A stretch of 64,000 nt of DNA from Epiperipatus broadwayi (lineage: Eukaryota; Onychophora; Udeonychophora; Euonychophora; Peripatidae), in assembly GCA_028023455.1 (NCBI GenBank), contig JAQFVV010012405.1:8845291-8909290 (forward strand). The letters are read 5' to 3'. The translations under genes and the position numbers were made by a program. Below the pieces are notes generated by a model, which was given only the letters and a program-made list of their open reading frames with translations, did no database searches and was not told the DNA's origin. Positions 55,389 through 64,000 of the stretch are shown here, piece after piece. Position 1 is the first letter of the stretch, and every line of letters begins with the position of its first letter.

Positions 55389-58300
55389 GAGTATATATAT
55401 ACTCATGCATACATATAATCAATATGTATACATTATATTTGTATTCTTATTATATTTATAAAAATAAATATATAATTTGTTAAGTTAGTATTTTTCATTC
55501 TTTAAAATGAAAAATAATTGTTGAGAAAAAAAAGACATTTGACAAGGTAATGACCTCTGGGTTCACATACAGTTTATCAAATTAAAGGAAATGAAATTAA
55601 CTTAGAGATTTAATATTGAATGGTGGTATTGTAACAATGTAGAATGTGATATGCTTCAGCAAGCTCATGCAGCTAGATATAAAAATAATAATTTTATTTT
55701 TATTAGAAGTTTAAGGATTCTATTCTTTCAGCTATATCCTCACAAAGACTTATACTGTGTTCATTTTAAAAGAACAGTGTATTAGATAAAATCTATATTT
55801 TGAATGATTTAATACTTATTAGAAGAAATTTCTAATATTCTTTTTAAAGAAAGTAATTTGAATATATTTTTGTGTTTGATAAAAATTGTTCTAATTGGAA
55901 TTCGAAAATGTAAACTTCATTTTAAAAAAGAACATGTTTATAAAAACTTCAACTAAATTTAATGTACTTTACATTATAAGGAAAATGCAGGGTGAGTAGA
56001 ACACTTATTTATCATGGAATATATAAAATGCACTTGCCTAGACAAATATATATATGTGAATAACGTCTTTTGCTGAATGCCTATAGAATTATATGAAAGC
56101 TATATCTTCAAAATGGAATCATAACTGTTAATCAAAGAACTGTGTATTAACGAAGATGAAATCTACATAGAAAGAGGAAAGTAAATGTCAACTTGGGATC
56201 CCCTATTATTTTCTTTAATGTATAACAACAAAGGAATTAAAAATTGCATCTTCAAAGGATTTTCATTCGCGAATTCGAGGAACATCTAAAACTATTGTAT
56301 TAACTTTTATAAATACCATTTAAGTTTTTTGAAAATTATAATTGGGAAAGATTAATTTCATTTCCTTTATTATCATATTCATTTCATTAAAGAAATGAAT
56401 AATAAGAGAGAATTAATAATTTAAAATATTTTTATTTATGATTAATAAAGATTTAGATATAGGTTAAGAAATATTAATATGGGAAAAGCATATAAAAATA
56501 TAAAGGGATAAAGTGAACTTGGAAGTAAGAAATTAAATTATTTTTAATTTCACATACTATTATTTTCTGACATGACACTACATTGTTTATACTAATCCAA
56601 ATAGTCTAATAATGTATGATAAATGGATAAATGACTAACATTGATATGAAATATATATTTTTACATTAATAAACATAAATTACGTACAAACATTTTAACG
56701 AATGAAAATATTATATATAAATGATTGGATTATTATTTGTATAATCTAATTATTATAGAATAGTGCTAATATAAAAGTCTTAATATTTAGATACTTATAT
56801 TTTATATATGTTGTAAAATCATGTGGTGTTATAAGTTAGAAAATATATCTACCGTAAGTAAATAGAATATTTATATTTTTAATATAAGGAAGTAGATATA
56901 TAAATAATTTTTTATATATTATAAAGTTTAGGTTATTTATTTGTTAAATAAATAATTATTATGTTTTTTATATTAAACTAAACAGTCTTCAATTTGTTTT
57001 ATTTATTTATTTGATTTTATCATATAAGAACAAACATTTAATATAATAATTTTTATTGATTATTATATTAACTTCATGAAACCCATTTTAAAGAGTTAGT
57101 GAGATTTACTATTATCATTACTTTAGTATATTGATAGGAACCCTTGAAGAGAGTAAATTGTTAAACTTTCCTGAGTTTGAAATCTGAGCATAACGGTTAA
57201 ATCAATTAAGATGAAAATTGATTTGATGTAGTCTAGATATAATAATTTATTAATAATAAATTACTTATTGGAAACAGATATAGTTTATGTCAAAATTAAA
57301 TCACATCATTCATAGCATCCTATATGAAGACCTTAAATCTGACTATAGTGAGATGCGACTGCCTTAACTTATCTTGTTGAAAGAGTGCATACCGTTACAA
57401 TATATAAACATTATTTAATGGGTCAAGTGCAGTCTGATCTTAGTATTTACTGCAAACTAGCACAGTGTGGTTTAGTGCAGTCATAGAGTGGCAAACTTTG
57501 AAGTTCAGGACCACTTTTAATGCTCAAGAATATTATTTATTGTGAACTTGAAGCTATAAATTTTCTGATTCTATTTTTTTAAATTTTATATATACAATTA
57601 TCCCCCTGTATCTACTTTCATTTGATTCAAAGTCTTCCATGAGTACCTAAAACTGTGAATAATATTTTATATAGCTTAAATGTCAAAAATAATTAATATA
57701 TTTAAAGAAAAAGCAGTACAATAATAAATCGAGAGTGAATAGTATGAGCAGTCACGATTCACAGAGTGCACAATGAACAATTGTCTAAGAAATCATTCAA
57801 AATGGCATTCATACATGGCATGCATATAAAATTTATGAATTTATATTTATGACTATATATATATATTTTTAATACTTTTTTAAGCTGCTGGTTATTGAAT
57901 CTATGGATGATCTCTCTATGGATTTGGGAGAGGGACAACTATGCACCATTTTACTGATTAAAAATGTCTTTTAATTTAAGAAAATGAAGTACATTAGATT
58001 TGCAAACTTTTAATAAATCCAAAGTAGCTGAAATATCAATTTTATTGCTCTGGAATTTGTAAGTTCACACATCGGAAGTGATGGAGTTGTTCCACGATCT
58101 ATGTACCTTGAGCTTCAGAGCCTGCCATTATGTCATTACACCAAATCACATAGAGCAATAAATGAAATGTAAAGCCTTTATTCAAATAGGGTTTTTTTTA
58201 TAGAGTCATGTTTACATTAGTTGACAATAAAATTTAGTGAAAGTTATTCATTTTGAAAACACATAAGATCTTTACTTTAGTCTGATTTTTAACTTTTTTT

Positions 58301-58620
58301 TCTTTTTTCATGAATATATAAGTTAACAATTCACTTCTAATTCTACAAAGTATTTATTTTTATCACTTTGTGTTGCAAAAGCTAAGCATAACCAAATGAC
58401 AGATTTCACTAATGGTTCTAATGGTGTAATCTCCAGTGTAAAAGTAGATTTTAAAAGATTCTCATTCTCACTATTTATTATATTTTAAACAATTTCCTTC
58501 AATCATTCAAATGTTTTGTTGCTTTAAATGTTATAATGGCAATGTCTTGCTTTAAAAATGAAAAACATCTATGCACCTTTGTTTATATATGAATGTGTGT
58601 GTATATATATATGTAATAAA
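55389..58620. other. Very AT-rich spacer
   Basis: No coding pattern. At 57598-57665 the text (CCCCCTGTATCTACTTTCAT and ACCTAAAACTGTGAATAATA) has a DNA-transposon-like feel, but no terminal repeats could be defined. Confidence 0.45.
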
Positions 58621-58720
58621 ATCTGAATATACAATAATGGCCTAGATTTCATGGATTCATCACTTATAGTTTGGAAAAAAATATTAAATTAACAAATTTG
58701 AAATTCATAAATTTCATGTG

Positions 58721-59020
58721 TTATTTTCTCCTCATTCTCAAAATCTATTGGTTGACAAGTTTTAAAAAATATTTTATCCTCCAATAGCTTTTTCCAAATA
58801 TTGTTAATTTTTTTCAATTCACACTTTTCATTTATGATAAAATCTCTATAGCTTATATTAGCACTTTCTGATCATATTGTTTTATTTTCTTAAAAGACCT
58901 AAGAGCATAAATGAAATTGTGAATTAAAGAAAATTAACAATATTTGGAAAAAGCTATTGGAGGATAAAATATTTTTTACAACTTCTCAACCAATAGAATT
59001 TGAAAATGAGGAGAAAATAA
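58721..59020. repeat. Palindromic (fold-back) repeat
   Basis: Arms 58721-58836 and 58907-59020 are inverted copies: ATCCTCCAATAGCTTTTTCC against GGAAAAAGCTATTGGAGGAT. A loop of about 70 nt separates them. A hammerhead-like motif begins 58 nt to the right. Confidence 0.93.
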
Positions 59021-59077
59021 TTAAAGGAAAAAAATAATGTTTTTAAATCTCAGCACACACTTTCTTATCATTTGAGA

Positions 59078-59137
59078 AAGAAAAAGCTCTGATGAAAGTA
59101 CTTGTTATTGTACTGAAACATCAGCTATTATATTTTT
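59078..59137 (+). ncRNA. Hammerhead-like motif, family C
   Basis: AGCT before the box pairs with AGCT at 59123-59126, and A-rich pairs with T-rich sequence outside as outer stem I. CTGATGA is at 59089-59095. AGTAC/GTACT with an 8-nt loop is stem II, with one extra A before it. GAAACATC gives a minimal one-pair stem III and cleavage after C 59122. The core is complete but the weak stem III and extra A lower the confidence. Confidence 0.5.
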
Positions 59138-59419
59138 ACTACATGGAAGCTGCTGAAAATAATACAATGAATTCATTTATCCATGAGAATATTAGAATTA
59201 ATGATATATATATATAAATAAAATAATTCAACTTAAAAAATGGAAAATATTTTTTTTCCATTTCTTTTTTTAATAATCTTATTTATAGTAAGAGTGCCGC
59301 TGTATTGAAAACATATATTTCTTAAAACATTGTTTCTATTAGTATTCAAATTTTGAAATAACCTGAAATTAACCATTTTACAATTAATAAAATTTATATA
59401 TATATATATATATAATATG

Positions 59420-59660
59420 CATCTCATGGTGCATAGATAATTCATCCACCTTTCATGCCCTTGATCAGAAGTTCAAGTCTAGCCAAGTGAAATTCTTTTT
59501 AAGAAATTTAAGACTTTTTCTCTCAGATAGCCAGACTATAGACAATATAGCTAATTATCTATTTTTGATCAGTAAATGACTATCTAACTATTCTTAGCTA
59601 GAGGTAAAAAAATGAATGGAAAAATGCCCCAGCATTCACTGTTTGATAAATTTGCAAGTC
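59420..59660 (+). repeat. SINE of the dispersed family, with tRNA-like head
   Basis: A head with CATGGTGCATAGATAATTC and AGAAGTTCAAGTCTAGCC (A-box and B-box positions) leads into the body CAGATAGCCAGACTATAGAC, TTGATCAGTAAATGACTATC and AGCTAGAGGTAAAAAAATGA. Matches the pattern of 46.5 and 7.6 kb. Confidence 0.6.
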
Positions 59661-59747
59661 TGGTGGTCATTACCTTTTTTATTGTTCCTCTTTTAGTTCT
59701 ATTGATGCCTTTGTCAGTAGTGGTCTATTTCTTAAAATAGTTGTTTT

Positions 59748-59780
<33 letters not shown>

Positions 59781-59901
59781 ACCTATACTGAATATTTATT
59801 ATAGTAAATAGAGGCATTTGAACCTAAGATTTTCAGTCTATATTCATACTCCATTTTAAACAACTGATACACATGACCATACACATGTGAAAAAGATAAA
59901 A

Positions 59902-59955
59902 GATCCCCAATTTACATATTTCATGCAAACCAGCACTTATCAGTTGTGGATGTGA
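59902..59955 (-). ncRNA. Degenerate hammerhead-like motif, family B
   Basis: The minus strand reads CTGATAA (box with one mutation), GTGCTGGTTTGCAT, GAAATATGTAA, TTGGGGATC. It clearly belongs to the 41-kb and 61-kb family but is not expected to cleave. It lies left of the duplicated target at 60090. Confidence 0.6.
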
Positions 59956-60089
59956 ATGGTTAACTTAGCTAGTTTTCAAATCTTAAACTTTTAAAGAGGA
60001 TCACAGCAATAGAACACTAGTAGCTTCTATTAAATCCCAATTTTTTTTTCACATTAGCAAAAATCATCATTTAAGGCAATAACACATTC

Positions 60090-60104
60090 ATATATCTTAT
60101 GCTA
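60090..60104 (+). repeat. Target-site duplication, left copy
   Basis: ATATATCTTATGCTA, repeated perfectly at 61264-61278. Confidence 0.8.
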
Positions 60105-60286
60105 ATAATTTTTATTAGTCATTTATTAGATTAGAGATTATCCAATAATGAATATTATTTCTGTAGTATAATTTTTATTATACCATTCCCCCGCAAGGTA
60201 GGGATTTCTATCCACTTTTAATACCTTGTGGAGAGATATAACCTAACCATAAACATGTGACCAAAGACATGTGAAAAAGATGGGAT

Positions 60287-60340
60287 GATCACCAAACTGC
60301 ACATTTTGTGTTGAGCCAGTACTCATCAGTTGCCCAGACT
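60287..60340 (-). ncRNA. Degenerate hammerhead-like motif, family B (minus-strand unit)
   Basis: The minus strand has an intact CTGATGA box at 60329-60323 but a broken stem II (GTACTGGCTCAACAC) and AAAA in place of GAAA. Predicted inactive. Confidence 0.65.
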
Positions 60341-60744
60341 ACAATCTCTTACACATATCTTTATTATTGTTCAGCAATATATACAGATAGCAATTGATGT
60401 GTCAAATGTGAAGCCCTCACAACTTTAAGACAAATCAGCTATTGAAAATATATTAATATTTTTTTATTAGTCCTTCATTATATTAGAGATTATCCAATAA
60501 TGAATATTTCTGTAGAATAACCATTACACCATACCCTACCTTGTGTGAGATTGGTGTAATGGAAATTATACTAAACAAATGTTCATTATTGGATAATATC
60601 TAGTCTAATGAGTGACTAAGAAAAAGTATTAATATACTTTCAATAAGTCATTTCTGTTAATATTTGATACTCATCAATTAAACTGAAGTAATTTGCGATC
60701 TGTATATATATATGTTGAACAGTGCTAGAGATATGTGTATGAGA

Positions 60745-60806
60745 TTGTGGTCTGGGCCTACTAATGAGTGCTGGTTCATCATGAAATGTGCATCTTGGAG
60801 ATCATA
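60745..60806 (+). ncRNA. Hammerhead-like motif, family B (plus unit 1)
   Basis: The box reads CTAATGA at 60761-60767 (G5 to A), predicted inactive. GTGCTGGTTCATCAT, GAAATGTGCATC and TTGGAGATCAT keep the family layout. Confidence 0.68.
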
Positions 60807-61069
60807 CAACTTTATCACATGTCTTTGATTACATGTTTATGATTACTTCCCTCCATAAGATGGCGTAAAGGGAAATTACATGACAGAAATATTATTCATT
60901 ATTGGATAATCTCTATTCTAATGAGTGATTAATAAAAATTATTGGTATACTTTCAATAAGTGATTTGTGTTGTGAGAGCTTCACATTTAGCTCATCAATT
61001 AAACTGTAGTAATTTGCTATATATATATATATATACTGAACAGGGATAAAGATATGTGTAAGAGACTGT

Positions 61070-61124
61070 GATTTGGGCCAACTGATGAATGCTGGATCAG
61101 CATGAAATGTGCATCTTAGAGATC
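61070..61124 (+). ncRNA. Hammerhead ribozyme-like motif, family B (plus unit 2)
   Basis: CTGATGA at 61082-61088. A perfect six-pair stem II ATGCTG/CAGCAT with loop GAT (61089-61103). GAA, then AUG/CAU stem III with a two-base loop, then C 61115 at the cleavage site. Inner stem I CCAA faces TTAG with one A-C mismatch (the family consensus is TTGG). Outer GAT pairs with ATC. The core is complete. Confidence 0.72.
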
Positions 61125-61263
61125 GTAGATCTTTTTCACATGTCTTTAATCATATGATTATGATTACCTCCCTCCAGAACGTTTAAAAATGGATAGAAAA
61201 TATTCCCTACCTTGCATGAGAATGCTGTAATGGAAATTAATTATACTACAGAAATATTATTCA

Positions 61264-61278
61264 ATATATCTTATGCTA
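61264..61278 (+). repeat. Target-site duplication, right copy
   Basis: ATATATCTTATGCTA, see 60090-60104. Confidence 0.8.
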
Positions 61279-61755
61279 TTTCTTAAATCTGATTGACATT
61301 TTTATGTGGGGTGATTTAATTTCTGCAGCAGGATTTATTTATTCAAAGATTTCAATATCTTGCCTCGTTGTAGTAATCTACTCTCATCTATATCTTCTCA
61401 ATGAAAGCAGATTGTCTACATTTAGAGTGCCTTTGAGATAATTTTTATCTTCCAAAAAGATCTACAGTTCATTTGCATCACATGATGCCAACTAAGATGT
61501 GCCTTTAGATGCAATTACATGTCAAATTCAACAAGCTGAAAGCACACTACTGGTCTTATATTTTCAACGTCTTATTTGTGGTATTCTTATAGAGGCTCCC
61601 CCCCCCCCAATACATTTATATTACATTGTTTAACACTCTACAAATAATAAATTAAACTAGAATAATATCTCCACATTTTAGCTAATTTAATTGCGCGATG
61701 TTTATCGCTATAATGAAATATTCTATAAGGTAAATTTAAAGCAAAGATGTTAATA
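61279..61755. other. Spacer with C run
   Basis: No gene. A run of C at about 61600-61608. Confidence 0.4.
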
Positions 61756-61756
61756 A

Positions 61757-62030
61757 ATAGTCGAATGATTATATAGCTCGGGAGTTTATAAGAAGTTCGA
61801 GCATCGAAATTGCCGGAACTGAGATCGATCTCTAAGGTCTTTGACACTCTACCATTACACTAAAACACGCATGGCCGAAAAGATGTTCATTGTATAGTCA
61901 AATGATTATATAGCCGAGGAGTTTTTAAGAAGTTCGAGCATCGAAAGTGCTGGAACTGAGGTCGATTTAAGGTCTTTGATATTCTACCATTACACTAATC
62001 CACGCGTTGCAGAAAAGTTGTTTATTGTAC
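61757..62030 (-). repeat. Tandem pair of tRNA-like SINE units
   Basis: A unit of 137 bp starting ATAGTCGAATGATTATATAG at 61757 repeats at 61894 with moderate divergence. On the minus strand each unit starts AGTGTAATGGTAGA, an A-box-like sequence, followed by GTCAAAGACCTTAGAGATCG and a region with CAGTTCCGGC. It resembles a dimeric SINE or a tandem duplication. Confidence 0.75.
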
Positions 62031-62047
62031 TGATATATATATCTAGT

Positions 62048-62065
62048 AAGTTTAAATTCTGATAG
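62048..62065 (+). repeat. SINE target-site duplication, left
   Basis: AAGTTTAAATTCTGATAG, repeated perfectly at 62162-62179. Confidence 0.95.
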
Positions 62066-62161
62066 TCAAGCGTCGTTGGCCTAGTGGTTAGCATAGCTGA
62101 CTTTCAAACAGCTGGCCGGGTTTGCTTCCCAGTCAACGCATTTGACATATGAAAAAAAAAA
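62066..62161 (+). repeat. Complete young tRNA-derived SINE
   Basis: A 96-bp unit: TCAAGCGTCGTTGGCCTAGT, A box in TAGTGGTTAGCATAGCTG, B box in GGTTTGCTTCCCAGTC, CATATG and an A tail. Perfect 18-bp target duplications flank it, as expected for LINE-mediated insertion. It has no body after the tRNA-like head, so it is among the shortest SINE types. Related copies are at 5698 (minus) and 12583. Confidence 0.92.
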
Positions 62162-62179
62162 AAGTTTAAATTCTGATAG
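62162..62179 (+). repeat. SINE target-site duplication, right
   Basis: AAGTTTAAATTCTGATAG, see 62048-62065. Confidence 0.95.
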
Positions 62180-62980
62180 GACTATATATATATTAAATCT
62201 TTTTTGACCAATCGTTATAACTTTTTGCTTTTATACATGTATATTTCGAAGCACTCCAGAGATCCTGAATTATCGCAAAATTTTAAATGGTTAACAATAA
62301 ATAATTTATTTAATTGCATTAGGGAAGCTTTTTTATTTTCTTTTTTACAGTTTTTTTTTTTTTTTTAAAGTGTGTCTCTCCTGATAAGCATTCTTTCTCA
62401 TTATCTGACTTGTATGGGCTTCTCTTTATCCTTTTAGTTTCGAATCCCCGTAGAATAAAATCAGGATTGTTGAAAGATCATGCAGTCTCTAGTTCTTTTT
62501 TTAATAAACTATCCAACAATGTGAAAAGCAAGGGGAAGCTAGGCAGTTTATTATTTTTTCATTTTTTTTTCTTTCTGATAATGAATTATTTATTTTTAAA
62601 GTAATTTTTCATAGCTCCATTTCATTTTATAAATGTTGAAATATAACATTTATATTAATTTGTTATCGTTGAATCATAATATATGTGGTTCTATGTGAGG
62701 GTATGTGCACGTATAACTAAATAGTCGGTTGATTAGTCGATCGTAATACCTTGAAGCAATCGAACTCCAGAAATGCATATTGGAACTTTCATCCATGAAA
62801 TTTTAACTCTCATGACTTTGTGCTGAACTATAAAAGATAAGAATATAGAATGGTTAGTTGCTCAGGAAATCATCTGACATTTGAGCACCAGAAATAACAG
62901 GTTTGAGATTCCATTGAGAAAGTTTTTAGTTTTCAAACCTATAGTGTACTCATTGCATTAGACTACATAGGATACTCGTT
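62180..62980. other. AT-rich spacer
   Basis: A 64-codon frame at 62410-62604 has a Phe-rich end in T-runs and no motif. Nothing else noted. Confidence 0.4.
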
Positions 62981-62984
62981 GTAG

Positions 62985-63065
62985 TTGAGTGTAATGCTAG
63001 TGTATCAGACTAGAGCATGAGGTCCGTGGATCGATTCCAATTCTAGCATTTCTGATATAAAGATT
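62985..63065 (+). repeat. tRNA-like SINE head
   Basis: TTGAGTGTAATGCTAGTGTA (A-box region) and GTGGATCGATTCCAATTC (B-box region) at tRNA-like spacing. A different head from the 62066 family, closer to the minus-strand units at 61757-62030. Confidence 0.6.
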
Positions 63066-63223
63066 TCTTATGAACTACTAAGCAATAAAACCAGTTGGTT
63101 ATTTATTCATCTTTATTGTACAGGATTATGCCTGTACACACACACACACACACACATAAATATATATATAATAAAACGTTAGATATCACATGACTTATAT
63201 ATAGCTTGCATTTACCAATATGT

Positions 63224-63550
63224 AAAATTAAGAGCATGCTAAATGGCTAATATGGAGTATCTGAATTAAGTTCAGGCCCATATATTTTTTTCAGTTGGAG
63301 AGCTGACTTTAAAGACATGCAGATGTCTAAAAGTTTCAGATCTTTTAGATAAATGCTTTGCTTGAGTTGGTTTTTTGAATCTAGTGTCCCAACTCCTCAC
63401 TGAAGAGACCCATAGGTCGAAACCGGTCTGGAGATGGGGACAATCTATGATAAAGATGATTTGAATGCCTTCTCTTGTAGTAGCATTTATCATAATAAAA
63501 AAAAAAGAAAAAAAAGCTTGTTTAGAACTCATTAGCATGCTCTTAATTTT
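63224..63550 (+). mobile_element. Retrozyme-like unit with 19-bp inverted ends
   Basis: AAAATTAAGAGCATGCTAA (63224-63242) and its exact reverse complement (63532-63550) bracket a 289-bp segment. The interior matches the 53-kb unit: TTCAGGCCCATATA, AGTTGGAGAGCTGACTTTAA, GACATGCAGATGTCTAAAAG, GAATCTAGTGTCC, a hammerhead, then GAATGCCTTCTCTTGTAG with GCATTTATCA. It is a single copy of the same family in a different setting. A minus-strand open frame spans it but is a shadow of non-coding sequence. Confidence 0.75.
63386..63441 (+). ncRNA. Hammerhead ribozyme, type I (63-kb unit)
   Basis: GTCCC (63386-63390) pairs with GGGAC (63437-63441) as outer stem I. CTCCTCA pairs with TGGAGAT with a mismatch and a G-U pair. 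CTGAAGA at 63400-63406 is the box. A perfect GACC-CATA-GGTC is stem II. GAA, then self-complementary ACCGGT (63422-63427) gives stem III, and C 63428 is the cleavage base. All core positions are present. Confidence 0.85.
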
Positions 63551-64000
63551 ATATATATATGATAACAATCAGCTCTTAAACTATCAACAATCTTGACCTG
63601 TAATTTAAGGATTGATTGTTATCATCTACATTTTTAAACCTATTAAAGCCTTGAGTAATTGGTTTCATTGTTTTATTATATATATTGCATGTCTTAGGAT
63701 CACCATCATATTAGTCTTTGATTTTAGGGCATAATAATTAGTGTATCTAATAGTTATGTTTATAATGTGGATTTTGAATCTGAATCTAGTGAATTGAGGA
63801 CTTCTTTTAAAAAAATAAAATTAGCCTTATAACCAAATCAATTAGGTTCTAGTAAATAGTTATGTTTCAATATTTACTAGAAGATAATGTTTTCAAGTTA
63901 ATCTGTGTCAGTCATAATATTATTATTGTGATGACTTAATGTAAAAACTAAAAAAAAATATTTGCCACATGATGTCAATGTTGGCGTTGACATACTTTTT
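63551..64000. other. AT-rich spacer to the window end
   Basis: No gene. TCAATCCTTAAATTA-type inverted pairing around 63570-63620 (GATAACAATCAG / GATTGTTATC) forms a weak palindrome. Confidence 0.4.

Larger units (their letters stand above)
60105..61263. mobile_element. Fold-back retrozyme-like array with three hammerheads
   Basis: A 1159-bp non-coding insertion flanked by 15-bp direct repeats. Its left part (60105 to about 60545) holds one unit on the minus strand. Its right part (about 60545-61263) holds two direct units on the plus strand, 321 bp apart. Shared landmarks in every unit are TTCATTATTGGATAAT, ACTTTCAATAAGT and TCACATGTCTTTGA. Each unit has one family B hammerhead, of which the last is best preserved. 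A tandem dimer that also folds back suggests copying of a multimeric or circular RNA with a strand switch. Confidence 0.75.

Noticed and set aside
63272-63568. 98-codon minus-strand frame as a protein gene
   Set aside because: It covers a hammerhead unit homologous to the non-coding 53-kb repeat and shows no protein similarity I recognise.

Overview
The window is very AT-rich metazoan DNA. I found no complete host gene, rRNA, functional tRNA, CRISPR array or bacterial-type operon. Nearly everything recognisable is repeat-derived: decayed non-LTR retrotransposons, Penelope-like elements (PLEs) with GIY-YIG remnants, one LTR retrotransposon with two LTRs, a nested hAT DNA transposon with intact 8-bp target duplications, tRNA-derived SINEs, fold-back palindromes and microsatellites. 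The mixture suggests an invertebrate. A mollusc such as a cephalopod would fit the SINE/PLE/RTE/hAT content, but nothing here proves the taxon.

Layout. 0.3-3 kb: 5'-truncated LINE (family 1). 3-8 kb: AT-rich spacer with SINEs and a small RTE scrap. 8.3-10.8 kb: three more pieces of LINE family 1, ending in an AAT/AAC microsatellite. 10.9-12 kb: PLE 3' half split by a 452-bp insertion carrying a hammerhead ribozyme. 13.2-15.7 kb: decayed PLE reverse transcriptase (RT) copy. 16.9-17.2 kb: two palindromes. 20.7-22.6 kb: hAT element containing a palindrome and a LINE fragment. 24.2-26.2 kb: LINE family 2. 26.6-30.1 kb: LTR retrotransposon on the minus strand. 32-37 kb: repeats and spacer. 37.9-39.3 kb: 1.5-kb fold-back. 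39.6-40.4 kb: RTE/BovB-type LINE 3' end. 41.2-41.7 kb: fold-back with a hammerhead in each arm. 48.8-50.9 kb: PLE on the minus strand. 51.9-54.5 kb: decayed RTE element interrupted by a tandem hammerhead-bearing repeat. 55-59 kb: further palindromes. 59.9-61.3 kb: fold-back array with several hammerheads. 61.7-63.6 kb: SINEs and another hammerhead unit.

The most striking content is a set of hammerhead-ribozyme-like motifs (about ten, in three sequence families). Several are intact by eye: a CUGANGA box, a stem II hairpin, GAAA, a self-complementary stem III, and a two-part stem I. They lie in short non-coding units (about 320-450 nt) that show target-site duplications of 12, 13 and 15 bp, tandem dimer arrangement (period 419 nt at 53 kb, 321 nt at 60.8-61.1 kb), or fold-back arrangement. 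This matches the known concept of retrozymes: small non-autonomous retroelements that spread through self-cleaved circular RNAs, probably using the RT of PLEs or other retroelements. Candidate autonomous partners (PLE and RTE remnants) are in the same window, and two of the units are inserted inside a PLE and an RTE copy. Assignments come from reading motifs by eye; no alignment or folding program was run.
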